Assembly (NCBI RefSeq): GCF_000317475.1 | Contig: NC_019729.1 | Span: 4,540,501 to 4,604,500, forward strand | DNA: 64,000 nucleotides | DNA from: Oscillatoria nigro-viridis PCC 7112 | GTDB taxonomy: Bacteria; Cyanobacteriota; Cyanobacteriia; Cyanobacteriales; Microcoleaceae | Direction: 5' to 3' | Part shown: piece after piece, positions 1-7,837 of the stretch | Layout: each line of letters opens with the position of its first letter | Numbering within the stretch: the first letter of the stretch is position 1 | Translations under genes and position numbers: made by a program | Notes under the pieces: generated by a model | The model's database searches: none | Told to the model about the DNA's origin: nothing | What the model saw: only the letters and a program-made list of their open reading frames with translations

Positions 1-2
1 AG

Positions 3-593
3 CAAAATTTACGGAAGGAAGTGCTAGAAACAGTTTTGAAAAATGCGGGAATTGATGAGGCATGGAAATGGATAATTAACCACAAAGAAGTTAAATATTT
101 TGTCGAGGAAGTTCGCGGCAGTCAAAACTCTGCTGAAGGAGAACTAAAACAACTGGTTGACTATCGAAATAAAGCAGCACACGGCTCTGCAGACGAGATA
201 TTAGGAATTCAAGAACTGTTGGATTTAGCTGATTTTGTTGAGGCTTTATGTAAATCTCTTGCCGATTTAGTGACCTACAATATAATTTTACGCCAAATCG
301 ATCGAGGGCTGGTAAGCGAAATTGGCAAAATTACAGAATGGTTCAAAAAGCCACAAGCAGGGGTAGCCAAAGTTAAGGAAGTTACATTAACTGTAGGAGA
401 AGGTGTTTTTCTTGTTTTAGTTAATGATGAATTGTCGTACTGCTACTCTGCTAAAATTGAGAGCATTCAGCTTAATGATATTTCCCACAATCATGTGGAA
501 ATAACCTCGGAAGCAGAAGTAGGGTTAAAGTTCGATCGGGATGCCAGAATAGGATTGACTATTTATGTAACTAAATCAAACCCAGTTGACTGA
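3..593 (+). CDS. HEPN-domain protein, 5'-truncated by window edge
   Basis: The reading frame is open to the left edge. The first possible start, GTG at 21, has its purine-rich stretch only about 2 nt away, so the gene probably begins outside the window. The visible part (about 190 residues) carries an RX4H motif (R49/H54 counted from the GTG, in RNKAAH) in a helical context, which is the signature of HEPN ribonuclease-type domains, most like the RiboL-PSP-HEPN group common in cyanobacterial conflict systems. The C-terminal 80 residues look beta-rich and I do not recognise them. If the HEPN site is active, RNA cleavage in a toxin or defence role is likely; that is family knowledge, not shown here. 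A partner gene may lie upstream. Confidence 0.55.
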   Translation, partial: QNLRKEVLETVLKNAGIDEAWKWIINHKEVKYFVEEVRGSQNSAEGELKQLVDYRNKAAHGSADEILGIQELLDLADFVEALCKSLADLVTYNIILRQIDRGLVSEIGKITEWFKKPQAGVAKVKEVTLTVGEGVFLVLVNDELSYCYSAKIESIQLNDISHNHVEITSEAEVGLKFDRDARIGLTIYVTKSNPVD

Positions 594-697
594 ATCTTTC
601 GTTAACTGCGAACTGCGATCGCCAATTCCCCGCAAAATACTAACACAAGTGCCGTACAATTATCCCACCATCCGGCATCAACCAACCTGCTAACCCC

Positions 698-2209
698 ATG
701 CTTTGCGATTACCTAGTACAAATCCTCACCGCCCGCGTCTACGATGTTGCTCAAGAAACAGCCCTAGAATCCGCCCCGAATCTATCAGCACGGCTCAACA
801 ATAAACTTTTGCTAAAGCGAGAGGATATGCAGTCGGTGTTTTCCTTCAAACTGCGGGGTGCGTACAACAAAATGGCGCAACTGTCGCCGGATTTGCTAGC
901 ACAAGGTGTCATTGCAGCTTCCGCTGGGAACCACGCCCAAGGAGTCGCCCTCGCCGCCCGCCACCTGGGAACTCGCGCGATTATCGTCATGCCCGTAACG
1001 ACGCCGCAGGTGAAGGTAAATGCGGTGATATCCCGGGGCGGAGAGGTAGTTTTGCACGGGGATACCTACGACGATGCCTACGCCTTTGCGCGCCAATTAG
1101 AGGCCCAAAAAGGTTTAACTTTTATTCACCCTTTTGATGACCCGCACGTAATTGCGGGACAGGGTACGATCGGCATGGAAATTCTGCGGCAACATCAAAA
1201 ACCAATTCACGCGATTTTTGTGGCAATTGGCGGCGGCGGATTGATTTCGGGAATTGGGGCCTATGTCAAGCGGTTGCGGCCGGAAATAAAGATTATTGGC
1301 GTCGAACCGGTGGATTCCGATGCAATGAATCAATCGCTGAAAGCGGGTAAACGGGTGCGTTTGTCGCAGGTGGGTTTATTTGCTGACGGCGTTGCTGTGC
1401 GGGAAGTGGGGGAGGAAACTTTTCGGCTGTGTCAGGAGTATGTGGATGAGATTATTTTGGTGCATACGGATGATGTTTGCGCCGCGATTAAGGATGTTTT
1501 TGAAGATACGCGATCGATCTTAGAACCTGCTGGCGCTTTGGCGATCGCAGGTGCGAAAGCTTACGTGGAACGGGAACAAATCGCTGGACAAACATTAATT
1601 GCTGTTGCTTGCGGCGCGAACATGAATTTCGATCGGCTGCGTTTTGTAGCAGAAAGAGCCGAGTTTGGCGAACGCCGCGAAGCCATTTTTGCAGTCACAA
1701 TTCCCGAACAACCGGGAAGTCTCCGCAGGTTTTGCGAATGTCTGGGCAAACGCAATTTAACTGAATTTAGCTATCGAATTGCGGATGAGAAAGAGGCACA
1801 TATTTTTATCGGTGTACAAATTCAAAACCGTGCCGATGCGGTGAAGATAGCCGCAAGTTTTGAAGATTGCGGCTTCAAGACTTTGGATTTAACTGATGAT
1901 GAATTAACGAAACTGCACGTGCGGCATATGGTGGGCGGGCGTTCGATGCTGGCAAATCATGAATTGTTTTATCGCTTTGAATTTCCCGAACGTCCCGGTG
2001 CGTTGATGCAGTTTGTCGGTTCGATGAGCCCTAACTGGAATATCAGCGTTTTTCACTATCGAAATAACGGCGCAGATTACGGGCGAATTGTGGTGGGAAT
2101 TCAAGTACCGCCCGATGAGATGCAGGAATGGCAGGCTTTTTTGGATACGCTGGGCTATCAGTATGGGGATGAGAGTCAGAATCCGGCGTATAAGCTATTT
2201 TTAAGATAG
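698..2209 (+). CDS. ilvA: Threonine ammonia-lyase, biosynthetic (IlvA)
   Basis: 503 residues, close to the usual length of biosynthetic threonine deaminases. It converts threonine to 2-oxobutanoate and ammonia, the first step of isoleucine synthesis. The PLP lysine is K51 in SFKLRGAYN, the glycine-rich phosphate-binding loop GGGGL lies near residue 178, and SAGNHAQG near 76 is the usual fold-type II motif. The C-terminal part (about 325-503) holds two ACT-like regulatory repeats (ITIPEQPGSLRRF-like and FEFPERPGALMQF), which in this family bind isoleucine and valine for feedback control. It appears to be a single gene: the next gene starts 33 nt after the stop but has an unrelated role. A TACAAT box at 655-660 is a possible -10. 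Confidence 0.95.
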   Translation: MLCDYLVQILTARVYDVAQETALESAPNLSARLNNKLLLKREDMQSVFSFKLRGAYNKMAQLSPDLLAQGVIAASAGNHAQGVALAARHLGTRAIIVMPVTTPQVKVNAVISRGGEVVLHGDTYDDAYAFARQLEAQKGLTFIHPFDDPHVIAGQGTIGMEILRQHQKPIHAIFVAIGGGGLISGIGAYVKRLRPEIKIIGVEPVDSDAMNQSLKAGKRVRLSQVGLFADGVAVREVGEETFRLCQEYVDEIILVHTDDVCAAIKDVFEDTRSILEPAGALAIAGAKAYVEREQIAGQTLIAVACGANMNFDRLRFVAERAEFGERREAIFAVTIPEQPGSLRRFCECLGKRNLTEFSYRIADEKEAHIFIGVQIQNRADAVKIAASFEDCGFKTLDLTDDELTKLHVRHMVGGRSMLANHELFYRFEFPERPGALMQFVGSMSPNWNISVFHYRNNGADYGRIVVGIQVPPDEMQEWQAFLDTLGYQYGDESQNPAYKLFLR

Positions 2210-2242
2210 TTTGGTTTGTGGTCTAGAAACAAATTAATATTT

Positions 2243-3451
2243 ATGAACGCACTCAAAAAAATCTTGCCGTTTTTTTTGATGATTTTTGCTGTTGCTATTG
2301 TGGCAGCAGTTGCACATTTTGCGATCGAACAACTTCCCAGCCCAGTCAGTTATTTTCAACCTGTGGATACCAGAGATGGTGCAGAGTTGTACAAAAAACA
2401 ACTACCCAACGGAAATCTGGCTTATTTGCAAGTTATTAACGTCGAAAAAATGCAAATAGACCAGCTAATTGGAGAGGTCGATCGGATGGCTTTCAATAAA
2501 GGATTGTATTATCAGGGAGAAAACAAATATTACAGTCCTTTCTTTAAGAGCAAGTTATTCTCGGAAGTTACAGGTGAATACAAAAAGCTTTACGCTAACG
2601 ATGTTTTTTCCGTCATAAACTGTTCTTTTTTTGAACAATACGAACGCAGCACGCAGCTATCTTTTCCTATCAAATTTAACGGTCAAGTTATTACTGGCGG
2701 TAACGGCATCTACGGCCCCGTCAAGAAACCCAAAGATGGGCAGTATAAAAATGTTCGATTGAAAGCTTTGGTCTGGAACGATCGAGAAGCATATATCACA
2801 AATTACGAACCGCACACAGGAAAGCCATTGAATCAAAAAGCAGTCCAAAATGCAGTTGTTACTTACGAATACAAACACCATCCAGCTAAACTAATATCTA
2901 AAAATCCCGCAAATAGGTATCACGTCATCGGTACGCTGGATAAAGATGGTCGCAAGGGTAATGAATTGCTGGCAATTATCACAGTTAATGAAGCGACTTT
3001 AGATGCAGCAGCTAAGTTAATGCGAGAATTCGGAGTCAAAGGAGATATCGTGACGATCGACGGCGGACTCTCAACTTATCTATTCAATCCTAAAATCGGG
3101 GAGATTATGTTGCCTCAAGCAAATAATATTGCCACTCGCGAACTGCCGCACTATTTAGGGTTTAGGAATAGAAAATCTCAGACAGCTTCACCAAAAATAT
3201 TGGTGGCTCAACCAGCAGGAAAAGTGCAGGTGGAAGCAAATAAACCTTATTTGATTTTGTGGAGAGACAATATTCAGGATGAGGTCAAGATTGAGCTGTA
3301 TCAAGAGAATAAGTTGGTTGAAAGCATAGCCAACCGCGCGGCTAGCGATGGGGTTTATGAATGGAAACCTAAGATTGCTGTAAAATCAGGGTCTTTGATT
3401 CGGATTTCAAGTGTTAAAAATGCCAAGGTGTCTGGGACTTTGCAGTTGTGA
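2243..3451 (+). CDS. Phosphodiester glycosidase (NAGPA/DUF2233) family membrane-anchored protein
   Basis: The ATG at 2243 is preferred over an upstream in-frame codon at 2216 because it opens directly onto a hydrophobic segment (residues about 4-27) that anchors or exports the protein. The middle (about 90-300) resembles the NAGPA/DUF2233 phosphodiester glycosidase domain, with the typical signature VTIDGGLSTYLF late in the domain. About 90 C-terminal residues look like a small beta domain. In other bacteria the family removes N-acetylglucosamine-phosphodiester groups or acts on exopolysaccharide; the substrate here is unknown. It follows ilvA closely (33 nt) but no functional link is evident. 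The stop is followed at once by a palindromic repeat at 3457-3525 that may end the transcript. Confidence 0.75.
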   Translation: MNALKKILPFFLMIFAVAIVAAVAHFAIEQLPSPVSYFQPVDTRDGAELYKKQLPNGNLAYLQVINVEKMQIDQLIGEVDRMAFNKGLYYQGENKYYSPFFKSKLFSEVTGEYKKLYANDVFSVINCSFFEQYERSTQLSFPIKFNGQVITGGNGIYGPVKKPKDGQYKNVRLKALVWNDREAYITNYEPHTGKPLNQKAVQNAVVTYEYKHHPAKLISKNPANRYHVIGTLDKDGRKGNELLAIITVNEATLDAAAKLMREFGVKGDIVTIDGGLSTYLFNPKIGEIMLPQANNIATRELPHYLGFRNRKSQTASPKILVAQPAGKVQVEANKPYLILWRDNIQDEVKIELYQENKLVESIANRAASDGVYEWKPKIAVKSGSLIRISSVKNAKVSGTLQL

Positions 3452-3456
3452 TTATT

Positions 3457-3525
3457 AGACATCTCCAAAAAACATAGTCTTGAACAGGCAAGATGCCTGT
3501 TCCACAGTAATTATTGGAGATGTCT
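3457..3525. repeat. Nested inverted-repeat element
   Basis: Outer arms AGACATCTCCAA (3457-3468) and TTGGAGATGTCT (3514-3525) are perfect complements. Between them lies a second palindrome built on AACAGGCAAGATGCCTGTT (3483-3501). The same inner core (GGCATCTTGCC/GGCAAGATGCC) is found twice inside polA at 24989-25117, so this is one member of a dispersed palindromic family, perhaps a MITE or REP-like element. It lies just after a stop codon and could also act as a terminator hairpin. Confidence 0.7.
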
Positions 3526-3543
3526 ATTGTTGGCAAAGAAATC

Positions 3544-3620
3544 TCATTGCGATCGCAAATTCCGCACATCCTCAATACTGAGTCCCGTTGTTTGACTGAT
3601 AGTTGCATCGTCCAGGCGAG
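3544..3620 (-). pseudogene. 3' remnant of an unidentified gene (copy 1)
   Basis: Read on the minus strand, this short stretch gives RLDDATISQTTGLSIEDVR, then NLRSQ and a stop at 3544-3546. Nearly the same peptide is encoded at 6100-6179. The conserved reading frame in two places with synonymous differences suggests tails of a once-coding gene rather than chance. It resembles the helix-turn-helix-like tail of small cyanobacterial nuclease or antitoxin proteins, but I cannot assign it. Confidence 0.3.
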
Positions 3621-3642
3621 GAGAGTAAACCGTTACAACTCA

Positions 3643-3990
3643 TCATAAAGGGAGATACTGAATTTGTCCTGCCAATTCTCCCTCAAGGCTGCACTCCAAA
3701 AGTATCAGAACATCATCAATTACCCTACCAATTGGTGCATCGAAGGTAACTTCAACAACTCCTGACATTGGCTTACCTGCGGCCATACGTTCATAGGCAT
3801 AGCGCGTAATCGTAGCCACATCATGAGTCAGCAAAATTCGATTTTCTTGGGCGGCCCATTCCAGCACTATTGGGTCATCTTCACCGGATAAGCCCACATC
3901 TTGGACGCGAACAATATCAATATCTGGTTTGCGACGCATCAAACCTCTAACAATTGTATTGTCAAAGTTTTCATCAGCTAGGAATTTCAT
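3643..3990 (-). CDS. DUF5615 PIN-like toxin-type protein
   Basis: 115 residues, beginning MKFLADENFD, the hallmark of DUF5615, a PIN-like (Mut7-C/VapC-related) family. Acidic residues expected for a metal-binding nuclease site are visible: D6 and E7 near the start, ED near residue 37 and THDVA near 55. The start codon overlaps the stop of the upstream DUF433 gene by 4 bp (ATGA at 3987-3990), so the pair is translationally coupled. This is the standard DUF433/DUF5615 toxin-antitoxin-like arrangement, with the PIN-like protein as the probable toxin. Whether it cuts RNA has not been shown for most members. Confidence 0.85.
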   Translation of the reverse strand: MKFLADENFDNTIVRGLMRRKPDIDIVRVQDVGLSGEDDPIVLEWAAQENRILLTHDVATITRYAYERMAAGKPMSGVVEVTFDAPIGRVIDDVLILLECSLEGELAGQIQYLPL

Positions 3991-4322
3991 GCCGATCGCT
4001 CTTGTTTGCGGGCCATTAATCTGTCGCGCAATCCCTGCGGGTCAAATCTTGCTTCATTCGTCTTGCGAATCTCTTGTGCCTGTTGCTGTCGAAGCTGCAG
4101 ATACGTTTCGACTTCCTGCTGGTGATTGAGGTAAAAACCTATGGTGGCATACACATCAGCCAACCGGAGTGACGGATAACGATAAACTATTTCCTCTGCT
4201 GTACTTCCCTGCTTAAAGACTGCAATGACGGTATCTAAAGTCACGCGAGTTTTACCCACTCGCACCACACCGTCAGCATTAGTTTCTATGGGTGCAGGTT
4301 CAGCTACAACTACTAATGTCAT
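3987..4322 (-). CDS. DUF433 protein, probable antitoxin of the DUF5615 partner
   Basis: 111 residues. The segment RVGKTRVTLDTVIAVF, then GSTAEEIVYRYPSLRLADVY, is the DUF433 winged-helix-like core (about 20-65) that binds DNA or the partner in VapB-type pairs. A glutamine-rich, probably helical tail (about 70-111) would contact the toxin. It is first of the two-gene unit and overlaps the PIN-like gene. Autoregulation by the pair is expected from the family. A near-palindrome around 4397-4420 (AATACTT/AAGTATT) lies upstream. Confidence 0.85.
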   Translation of the reverse strand: MTLVVVAEPAPIETNADGVVRVGKTRVTLDTVIAVFKQGSTAEEIVYRYPSLRLADVYATIGFYLNHQQEVETYLQLRQQQAQEIRKTNEARFDPQGLRDRLMARKQERSA

Positions 4323-4408
4323 GGCAACCTCAACGTTCGCTGTCTTAATTGTATCAGAAGGTCGATCGAACTTGACGGGCGATCGCTCTTAAGCCTAATA
4401 CTTAGAAC

Positions 4409-4609
4409 TTAAAGTATTATATCAGCAGCGATTTCCTGGCGTACTATCTCAGCTAGACTATCCCACTGAGCGTCTGTTGTAGCTTCAAATTGAGCCTGCC
4501 ACGCCCGTTCATCACTGATATCCTCTTCCTCCACTAGAATGCGGATTAACTCTCGTTTCTCGATCGCAGACAGTTGTCTAATGGTAGGGAGTAATTCTGT
4601 TAGTGTCAT
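4409..4609 (-). CDS. Small antitoxin-like helical protein
   Basis: 66 residues, acidic and predicted all helical, beginning MTLTELLPTIRQLSAIEKR. Small proteins with this opening pattern (helix, then LSxxEKxxLIxxL) are common in cyanobacteria as antitoxin-type partners next to PIN- or MazF-like toxins; the 68-residue gene at 9342 has a comparable pattern. Here no separate toxin follows: the DUF433 gene starts 86 bp downstream on the same strand. It may be an orphan antitoxin or an extra member of the same operon. Confidence 0.55.
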   Translation of the reverse strand: MTLTELLPTIRQLSAIEKRELIRILVEEEDISDERAWQAQFEATTDAQWDSLAEIVRQEIAADIIL

Positions 4610-4694
4610 CGGTTGTTTTCCTACGATGCGTCTATGTTAACGGTAGTAGGTTAACGTAGTAATTGCAACTTCCAGGGGAGTTTTACAAAGAGTG

Positions 4695-4776
4695 GCGCGA
4701 TCGCAACTAAGATGCGATCGCGCGGCCGTATGATATTCCTAATGTTGAAACGATTTGGTAGTTGCGGGCGATCGCA
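4695..4776. repeat. 82-bp direct repeat, copy 1
   Basis: Positions 4695-4776 are repeated in the same orientation at 6185-6266 with only two substitutions that I can see. The unit begins and ends in HIP1-like octamers. The two copies enclose a hypothetical gene, the small regulator with its operators, the Uma2 gene and a gene remnant (4777-6184), which suggests a cassette boundary or a segmental duplication. Confidence 0.85.
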
Positions 4777-4829
4777 CGATTCCGAAACATCAGGTTGATG
4801 AAATGCGATCGCCCTACTTGTCAGTTGCT

Positions 4830-5075
4830 TCAATTCTTCTGCAACCATTTTGTCAGCACGCGCATCCACTGGGCGGTATTCGGTGCACGCTGCAAGTCGC
4901 TCCAGTCTGCCATTTGGGCAAAACCTAGTCGCACCAGCCAATTTACTACGGCGGTTATGCCTTGGCGGGAGCCAACAACCATGATACGCACGGGTTCCCG
5001 GTTTTCTCGATCGTCCGTGGGCTCTGCCTCTTGTTGGGTGTCGTTGGGTGGTTCGGTTAGAAAGTCTTTAGCCAT
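4830..5075 (-). CDS. Conserved hypothetical cyanobacterial protein
   Basis: 81 residues. After an acidic, polar N-terminus (1-27) comes a compact segment VRIMVVGSRQGITAVVNWLV, then RLGFAQMADWSDLQ. This resembles a small family of uncharacterised cyanobacterial proteins with a predicted beta-alpha fold. The function is unknown. It is divergent from the small HTH gene at 5200, and the two share an intergenic region with two palindromic operators, so its expression is probably controlled by that regulator. Confidence 0.65.
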   Translation of the reverse strand: MAKDFLTEPPNDTQQEAEPTDDRENREPVRIMVVGSRQGITAVVNWLVRLGFAQMADWSDLQRAPNTAQWMRVLTKWLQKN

Positions 5076-5107
5076 TGGAAAGTCCTCATCTTCAAAATCA
5101 ACTAATC

Positions 5108-5124
5108 ACTACATATTGTGTAGT
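5108..5124. promoter_or_regulatory. Palindromic operator 1 in divergent promoter region
   Basis: ACTACA-TATTG-TGTAGT, a perfect 6-bp inverted repeat with a 5-nt spacer. It matches the core of operator 2 (5146-5161). It lies 33 bp upstream of the start of the minus-strand hypothetical gene. Confidence 0.65.
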
Positions 5125-5140
5125 TAGTACAATCAGATCG

Positions 5141-5166
5141 CAATCACTACACATATGTAGTGATTG
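5141..5166. promoter_or_regulatory. Palindromic operator 2 in divergent promoter region
   Basis: CAATCACTAC (5141-5150) and GTAGTGATTG (5157-5166) are perfect 10-bp arms around ACATAT. The core ACTACA-N4-TGTAGT is shared with operator 1. Placed 34 bp before the HTH gene's ATG at 5200, it is the probable binding site of that regulator (inference). Confidence 0.7.
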
Positions 5167-5199
5167 ACAGTTGGGGCTTCCCTTGGCATCATGAGGTGC

Positions 5200-5472
5200 A
5201 TGGGAAAAACTGGTCGAGTTTTGAGAGATGTGCTGGACACCTATGGGATTAGCCAAAACAAATTGGCGAGCGCAATGGGTGTGCGAAGTTCTGTTGTCTA
5301 TCGTTGGTTTAATGAGTTGATAGATCCAACTGGAGAGACGCTTGTGAAGATGGTTGCGGCGTTAAAGTTGCTCGATATAGATGCAGCGCGGGAGTTTGTG
5401 CGGCGCTATTTGGGTGAGATTTTGGAGGATGAGAGTGAGGGTGAGGTCGATCGGTCTAAAAACACAGAATAG
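5200..5472 (+). CDS. Small XRE-type helix-turn-helix regulator
   Basis: 90 residues from the ATG at 5200; an in-frame ATG at 5191 and a TTG at 5164 are alternatives, but the TTG overlaps operator 2. Residues about 1-60 form an XRE/Cro HTH (DTYGISQNKLASAMGVRSS, then VVYRWFN), followed by a helical, acidic tail. It is probably a repressor of its own promoter and of the divergent gene at 4830-5075 through the two ACTACA/TGTAGT palindromes. The Uma2 gene follows 50 bp after its stop and may be co-transcribed. Confidence 0.8.
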   Translation: MGKTGRVLRDVLDTYGISQNKLASAMGVRSSVVYRWFNELIDPTGETLVKMVAALKLLDIDAAREFVRRYLGEILEDESEGEVDRSKNTE

Positions 5473-5522
5473 AGTTAATGATAAAATTATGGCAGAGTGG
5501 CAATGACACCGAATTCAAAGCG

Positions 5523-6086
5523 ATGACAGCAGCACTTCCCATTTCTCTCACTCTCGAAGCTTTCCTCAAACTACCGGAAACTCAACCTGCGAGTGAATTT
5601 ATTAACGGACGCATTCACCAAAAGATTATGCCTCAAGGCAAACATTCTCGTTTGCAACTCAAGTTTTGCAACGCTGTTAATCTAGTTGGGGAAACAGAAC
5701 GAATTGCTCTTGCTTTTCCTGAATTGCGGTGTACTTTTGGCGGGCGTTCTATTGTACCTGATGCTACAGTATTTGCTTGGGATAGAATCACTTTTGAAGC
5801 GGATGGCGAAGTTCCGAATTCTTTTGAAATTCATCCCGACTGGACAGTAGAAATTTTATCTCCAGACCAGAAAGCAACTAAGGTGATTAGTAATATTTTA
5901 CACTGTTTGAAATACGGGACTCAGCTCGGATGGTTAGTCGATCCAGAGGAACGGTTTATTTTAGCATTTATTCCCGGACGAGAACCAGTTGAGTTAACGG
6001 GACAAGATCGGTTGCCCGTGCCAAGTTTTTTAACATTAGATTTGACAGTGGAGCAGGTTTTTGGGTGGCTGAAAGCAGGTGGATAA
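5523..6086 (+). CDS. Uma2 family (DUF820) endonuclease-like protein
   Basis: About 187 residues from the ATG at 5523, where the usual Uma2 N-terminus (MTAALPISLTLEAFLKLPE) begins; an in-frame ATG at 5478 would add 15 atypical residues. Family features seen: YE/EFINGRI-type strand, PDATVFAWDRI with the catalytic-type aspartate, and WTVEILSPDQ with the acidic residue of the PD-(D/E)XK fold. Uma2 proteins are very abundant in cyanobacteria and presumed nucleases of unknown role. The gene lies between the two 82-bp direct repeats and behind the HTH regulator. Confidence 0.85.
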   Translation: MTAALPISLTLEAFLKLPETQPASEFINGRIHQKIMPQGKHSRLQLKFCNAVNLVGETERIALAFPELRCTFGGRSIVPDATVFAWDRITFEADGEVPNSFEIHPDWTVEILSPDQKATKVISNILHCLKYGTQLGWLVDPEERFILAFIPGREPVELTGQDRLPVPSFLTLDLTVEQVFGWLKAGG

Positions 6087-6099
6087 CTTGGCTCTAATT

Positions 6100-6179
6100 T
6101 CGAGCAGATCGCAACGCACATCCTCAATAGTGAGTCCGGTTGTTTGACTGATAGTTGCATCATCCAGGCGATCGAGCAA
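6100..6179 (-). pseudogene. 3' remnant of an unidentified gene (copy 2)
   Basis: The minus strand reads LDRLDDATISQTTGLTIEDV, then RCDLLEIRAKLS, close to the remnant at 3544-3620. It begins just inside the second 82-bp repeat and has no start or upstream coding part, so it is a fragment. Confidence 0.3.
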
Positions 6180-6184
6180 TTGCC

Positions 6185-6266
6185 GCGCGATCGCAACTAA
6201 GATGCGATCGCGCGGCGGTATGATATTCCTAATGTTGAAACGATTTGGTAGTTGCGGGCGATCACA
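6185..6266. repeat. 82-bp direct repeat, copy 2
   Basis: This is the second copy of the unit at 4695-4776 (same orientation, two substitutions seen). It lies downstream of the Uma2 gene and its attached remnant, and forms the right edge of the possible cassette. Confidence 0.85.
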
Positions 6267-6342
6267 CTTGGGTTTTCTGGTTAGGGCGATCGCCTTTGTA
6301 GTTACAAACTGTTTACTTTTAGCTTCTGGTTAGATAAGTATG

Positions 6343-7224
6343 CTACTTTTGAAGAACATAAATATAGTCACTTTTGTCGGACTTATCTGTCACAGTAAAT
6401 TCCACTTTGTATGTGGAAGCATTTGTGATGTCTATGTTTTCTCTCAATGCTTCACCACGATTTAAATCAATATTCTTTCGTAACTTTCCGTCAACGTATA
6501 TTTTAGCTACTATGCTATCCAATTCCGAATTTTCAGGTAAGGCATATGCTAAAGGAAGCTCACCAAAATTTTTCTGAATTTCACACACAATCGACCGAGG
6601 ACTGTTTCTAGTAATATAGAATCTTGATACTGGTTTTGCAGCTTTATTTGCAACAGGAATTATATCTGTGTATTCACCCTCATTGGCTAAGGTCCCACCA
6701 AAATTTTTACACTCGACTTTTGGTGGCTTCGGCTCCTTTGCAGAGATTTGAGTGGGTGAAAGTCCCGTAGGAGTAGCACCAACAGGGACTGGAGTTGGTT
6801 TATCAGCAGATATTGGCGGTGTTGAGAATGAGGTACTCTTTGAGGTACTCTTTAATATATATGCCTTTGCTACGACTGAACCTCCTTTTAGATCTACTAT
6901 CTCACTAATTGTTTCAAATCCCTCTTTCCTCAGCGTGATTTGTAAATCTCTTGTGCTAGGTATTTTCACCATGACGTAGCCATTTGACTCAGTAACTGCT
7001 GTCGCGGCTATTCCTCTCTGAGATGTGAATTCAACGTTAACACCTGCAAGAGGTGCTGAAGATTCAGTTCTAACGATGACAGGAACCTCTTTGATTTCAG
7101 CATCTTTAGAAGACTGATTAGTTTCAAATCCGAAAATTTGACGAACTTTGGGAGTGGTGACAGCTACTATAATAGCTAAAGTTGAGAGCAAAATACCAAT
7201 ATAAACAGTCCACCTAGAGTTCAT
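6343..7224 (-). CDS. Membrane-anchored protein with carboxypeptidase-regulatory-like (Ig-like) domain
   Basis: 293 residues. A single N-terminal membrane segment (about 8-26) is followed by a beta-sandwich like the CarboxypepD-regulatory/peg-like fold (about 45-120, VPVIVRTESSAPLAGVNVEF), a Pro/Ser/Thr-rich linker (about 128-168) and a C-terminal domain with two cysteines that I do not recognise. A Shine-Dalgarno AAGGAA lies about 9 nt before the ATG. The first 125 residues are nearly identical at DNA level to the N-terminal half of the next gene on the same strand, while the C-terminal domains differ. Probably faces the periplasm; function unknown. Confidence 0.65.
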   Translation of the reverse strand: MNSRWTVYIGILLSTLAIIVAVTTPKVRQIFGFETNQSSKDAEIKEVPVIVRTESSAPLAGVNVEFTSQRGIAATAVTESNGYVMVKIPSTRDLQITLRKEGFETISEIVDLKGGSVVAKAYILKSTSKSTSFSTPPISADKPTPVPVGATPTGLSPTQISAKEPKPPKVECKNFGGTLANEGEYTDIIPVANKAAKPVSRFYITRNSPRSIVCEIQKNFGELPLAYALPENSELDSIVAKIYVDGKLRKNIDLNRGEALRENIDITNASTYKVEFTVTDKSDKSDYIYVLQK

Positions 7225-7400
7225 AGAGTTATTTCCTTATAACTAATTTTTGATCGTGCCTTAAATATCCATACATCGGTGCAAACTGCATTTCCGAACA
7301 TTCCGATAATTAATTTGTTATACAGGAAAGTTATGGCTGCTGACGGGGCAACAAGTAGCGTAAAATCTAAGCTAGCAAAGGGTTTAATTAGATAGGCTTC
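6852..7400. repeat. Tandem duplication unit, copy 1 (partner 7838-8406)
   Basis: The segment covering the N-terminal half of the gene at 6343-7224 plus about 175 bp of its upstream region is repeated at 7838-8406 (offset about 986 bp). Coding parts match almost base for base over about 250 bp. Copy 2 has a 30-bp insertion that duplicates the KDAEIKEV segment. Upstream parts are more diverged. Confidence 0.8.
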
Positions 7401-7456
7401 ACAAACATAGAAGCAGTCGATCGCTCTTTAAAAAAACTAAGGGCGATCGACCATCT

Positions 7457-7837
7457 TTATTTGACCAAACCTGTGCATAGAGGCTCTTTTCCTGGACGAC
7501 TTACGCAAGCTCGAATATCTGTTATGTCTGCAGACAACATACCCGTAACTTGAGGTTCTGGATAATCATCTTGCATACGCAGAGGCTGGAATCGTTTTTT
7601 ATCTTTGCCCTCAAAGTAAATAGTTGCACCAGGCACGGTTGGCAGTTTGACCCAACGAGCATGACATTTAGCGGAGTATTTTATCTCAAGATTCAGATTC
7701 TTGAACTTTTCCCCTAACTCTGGAAAACTAACGAGTTCGGTAGTGTAAATACTCATATCTTGATCGCAAAGATTTTTTGGAGCACGTCCTGTGCAACTGT
7801 CTGCTTTGCAATTTCCTAAATCAGCTTGTTTTTTTTT
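7457..7837 (-). pseudogene. DUF2690-like domain, second half of a frameshifted gene
   Basis: The minus-strand frame is open from just after a TAA formed inside an A11 run (T11 on the plus strand, 7829-7839) down to the stop at 7457. There is no good start before ATG 7756, but the protein domain clearly begins earlier: NCKADSCTGRAPKNLCDQD precedes that ATG, followed by IKYSAKCHARWVKL and C-terminal cysteines. This cysteine pattern is typical of DUF2690. Removing one A from the run (11 to 10) would join it in frame to the N-terminal half at 7821-8243, giving one protein of about 260 residues. So this is half of one gene, not an independent one. Confidence 0.6.

Noticed and set aside
7756-7837. 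ATG at 7756 as the true start of a small cysteine protein
   Set aside because: The conserved cysteine-containing part of the domain lies upstream of that ATG in the same frame.
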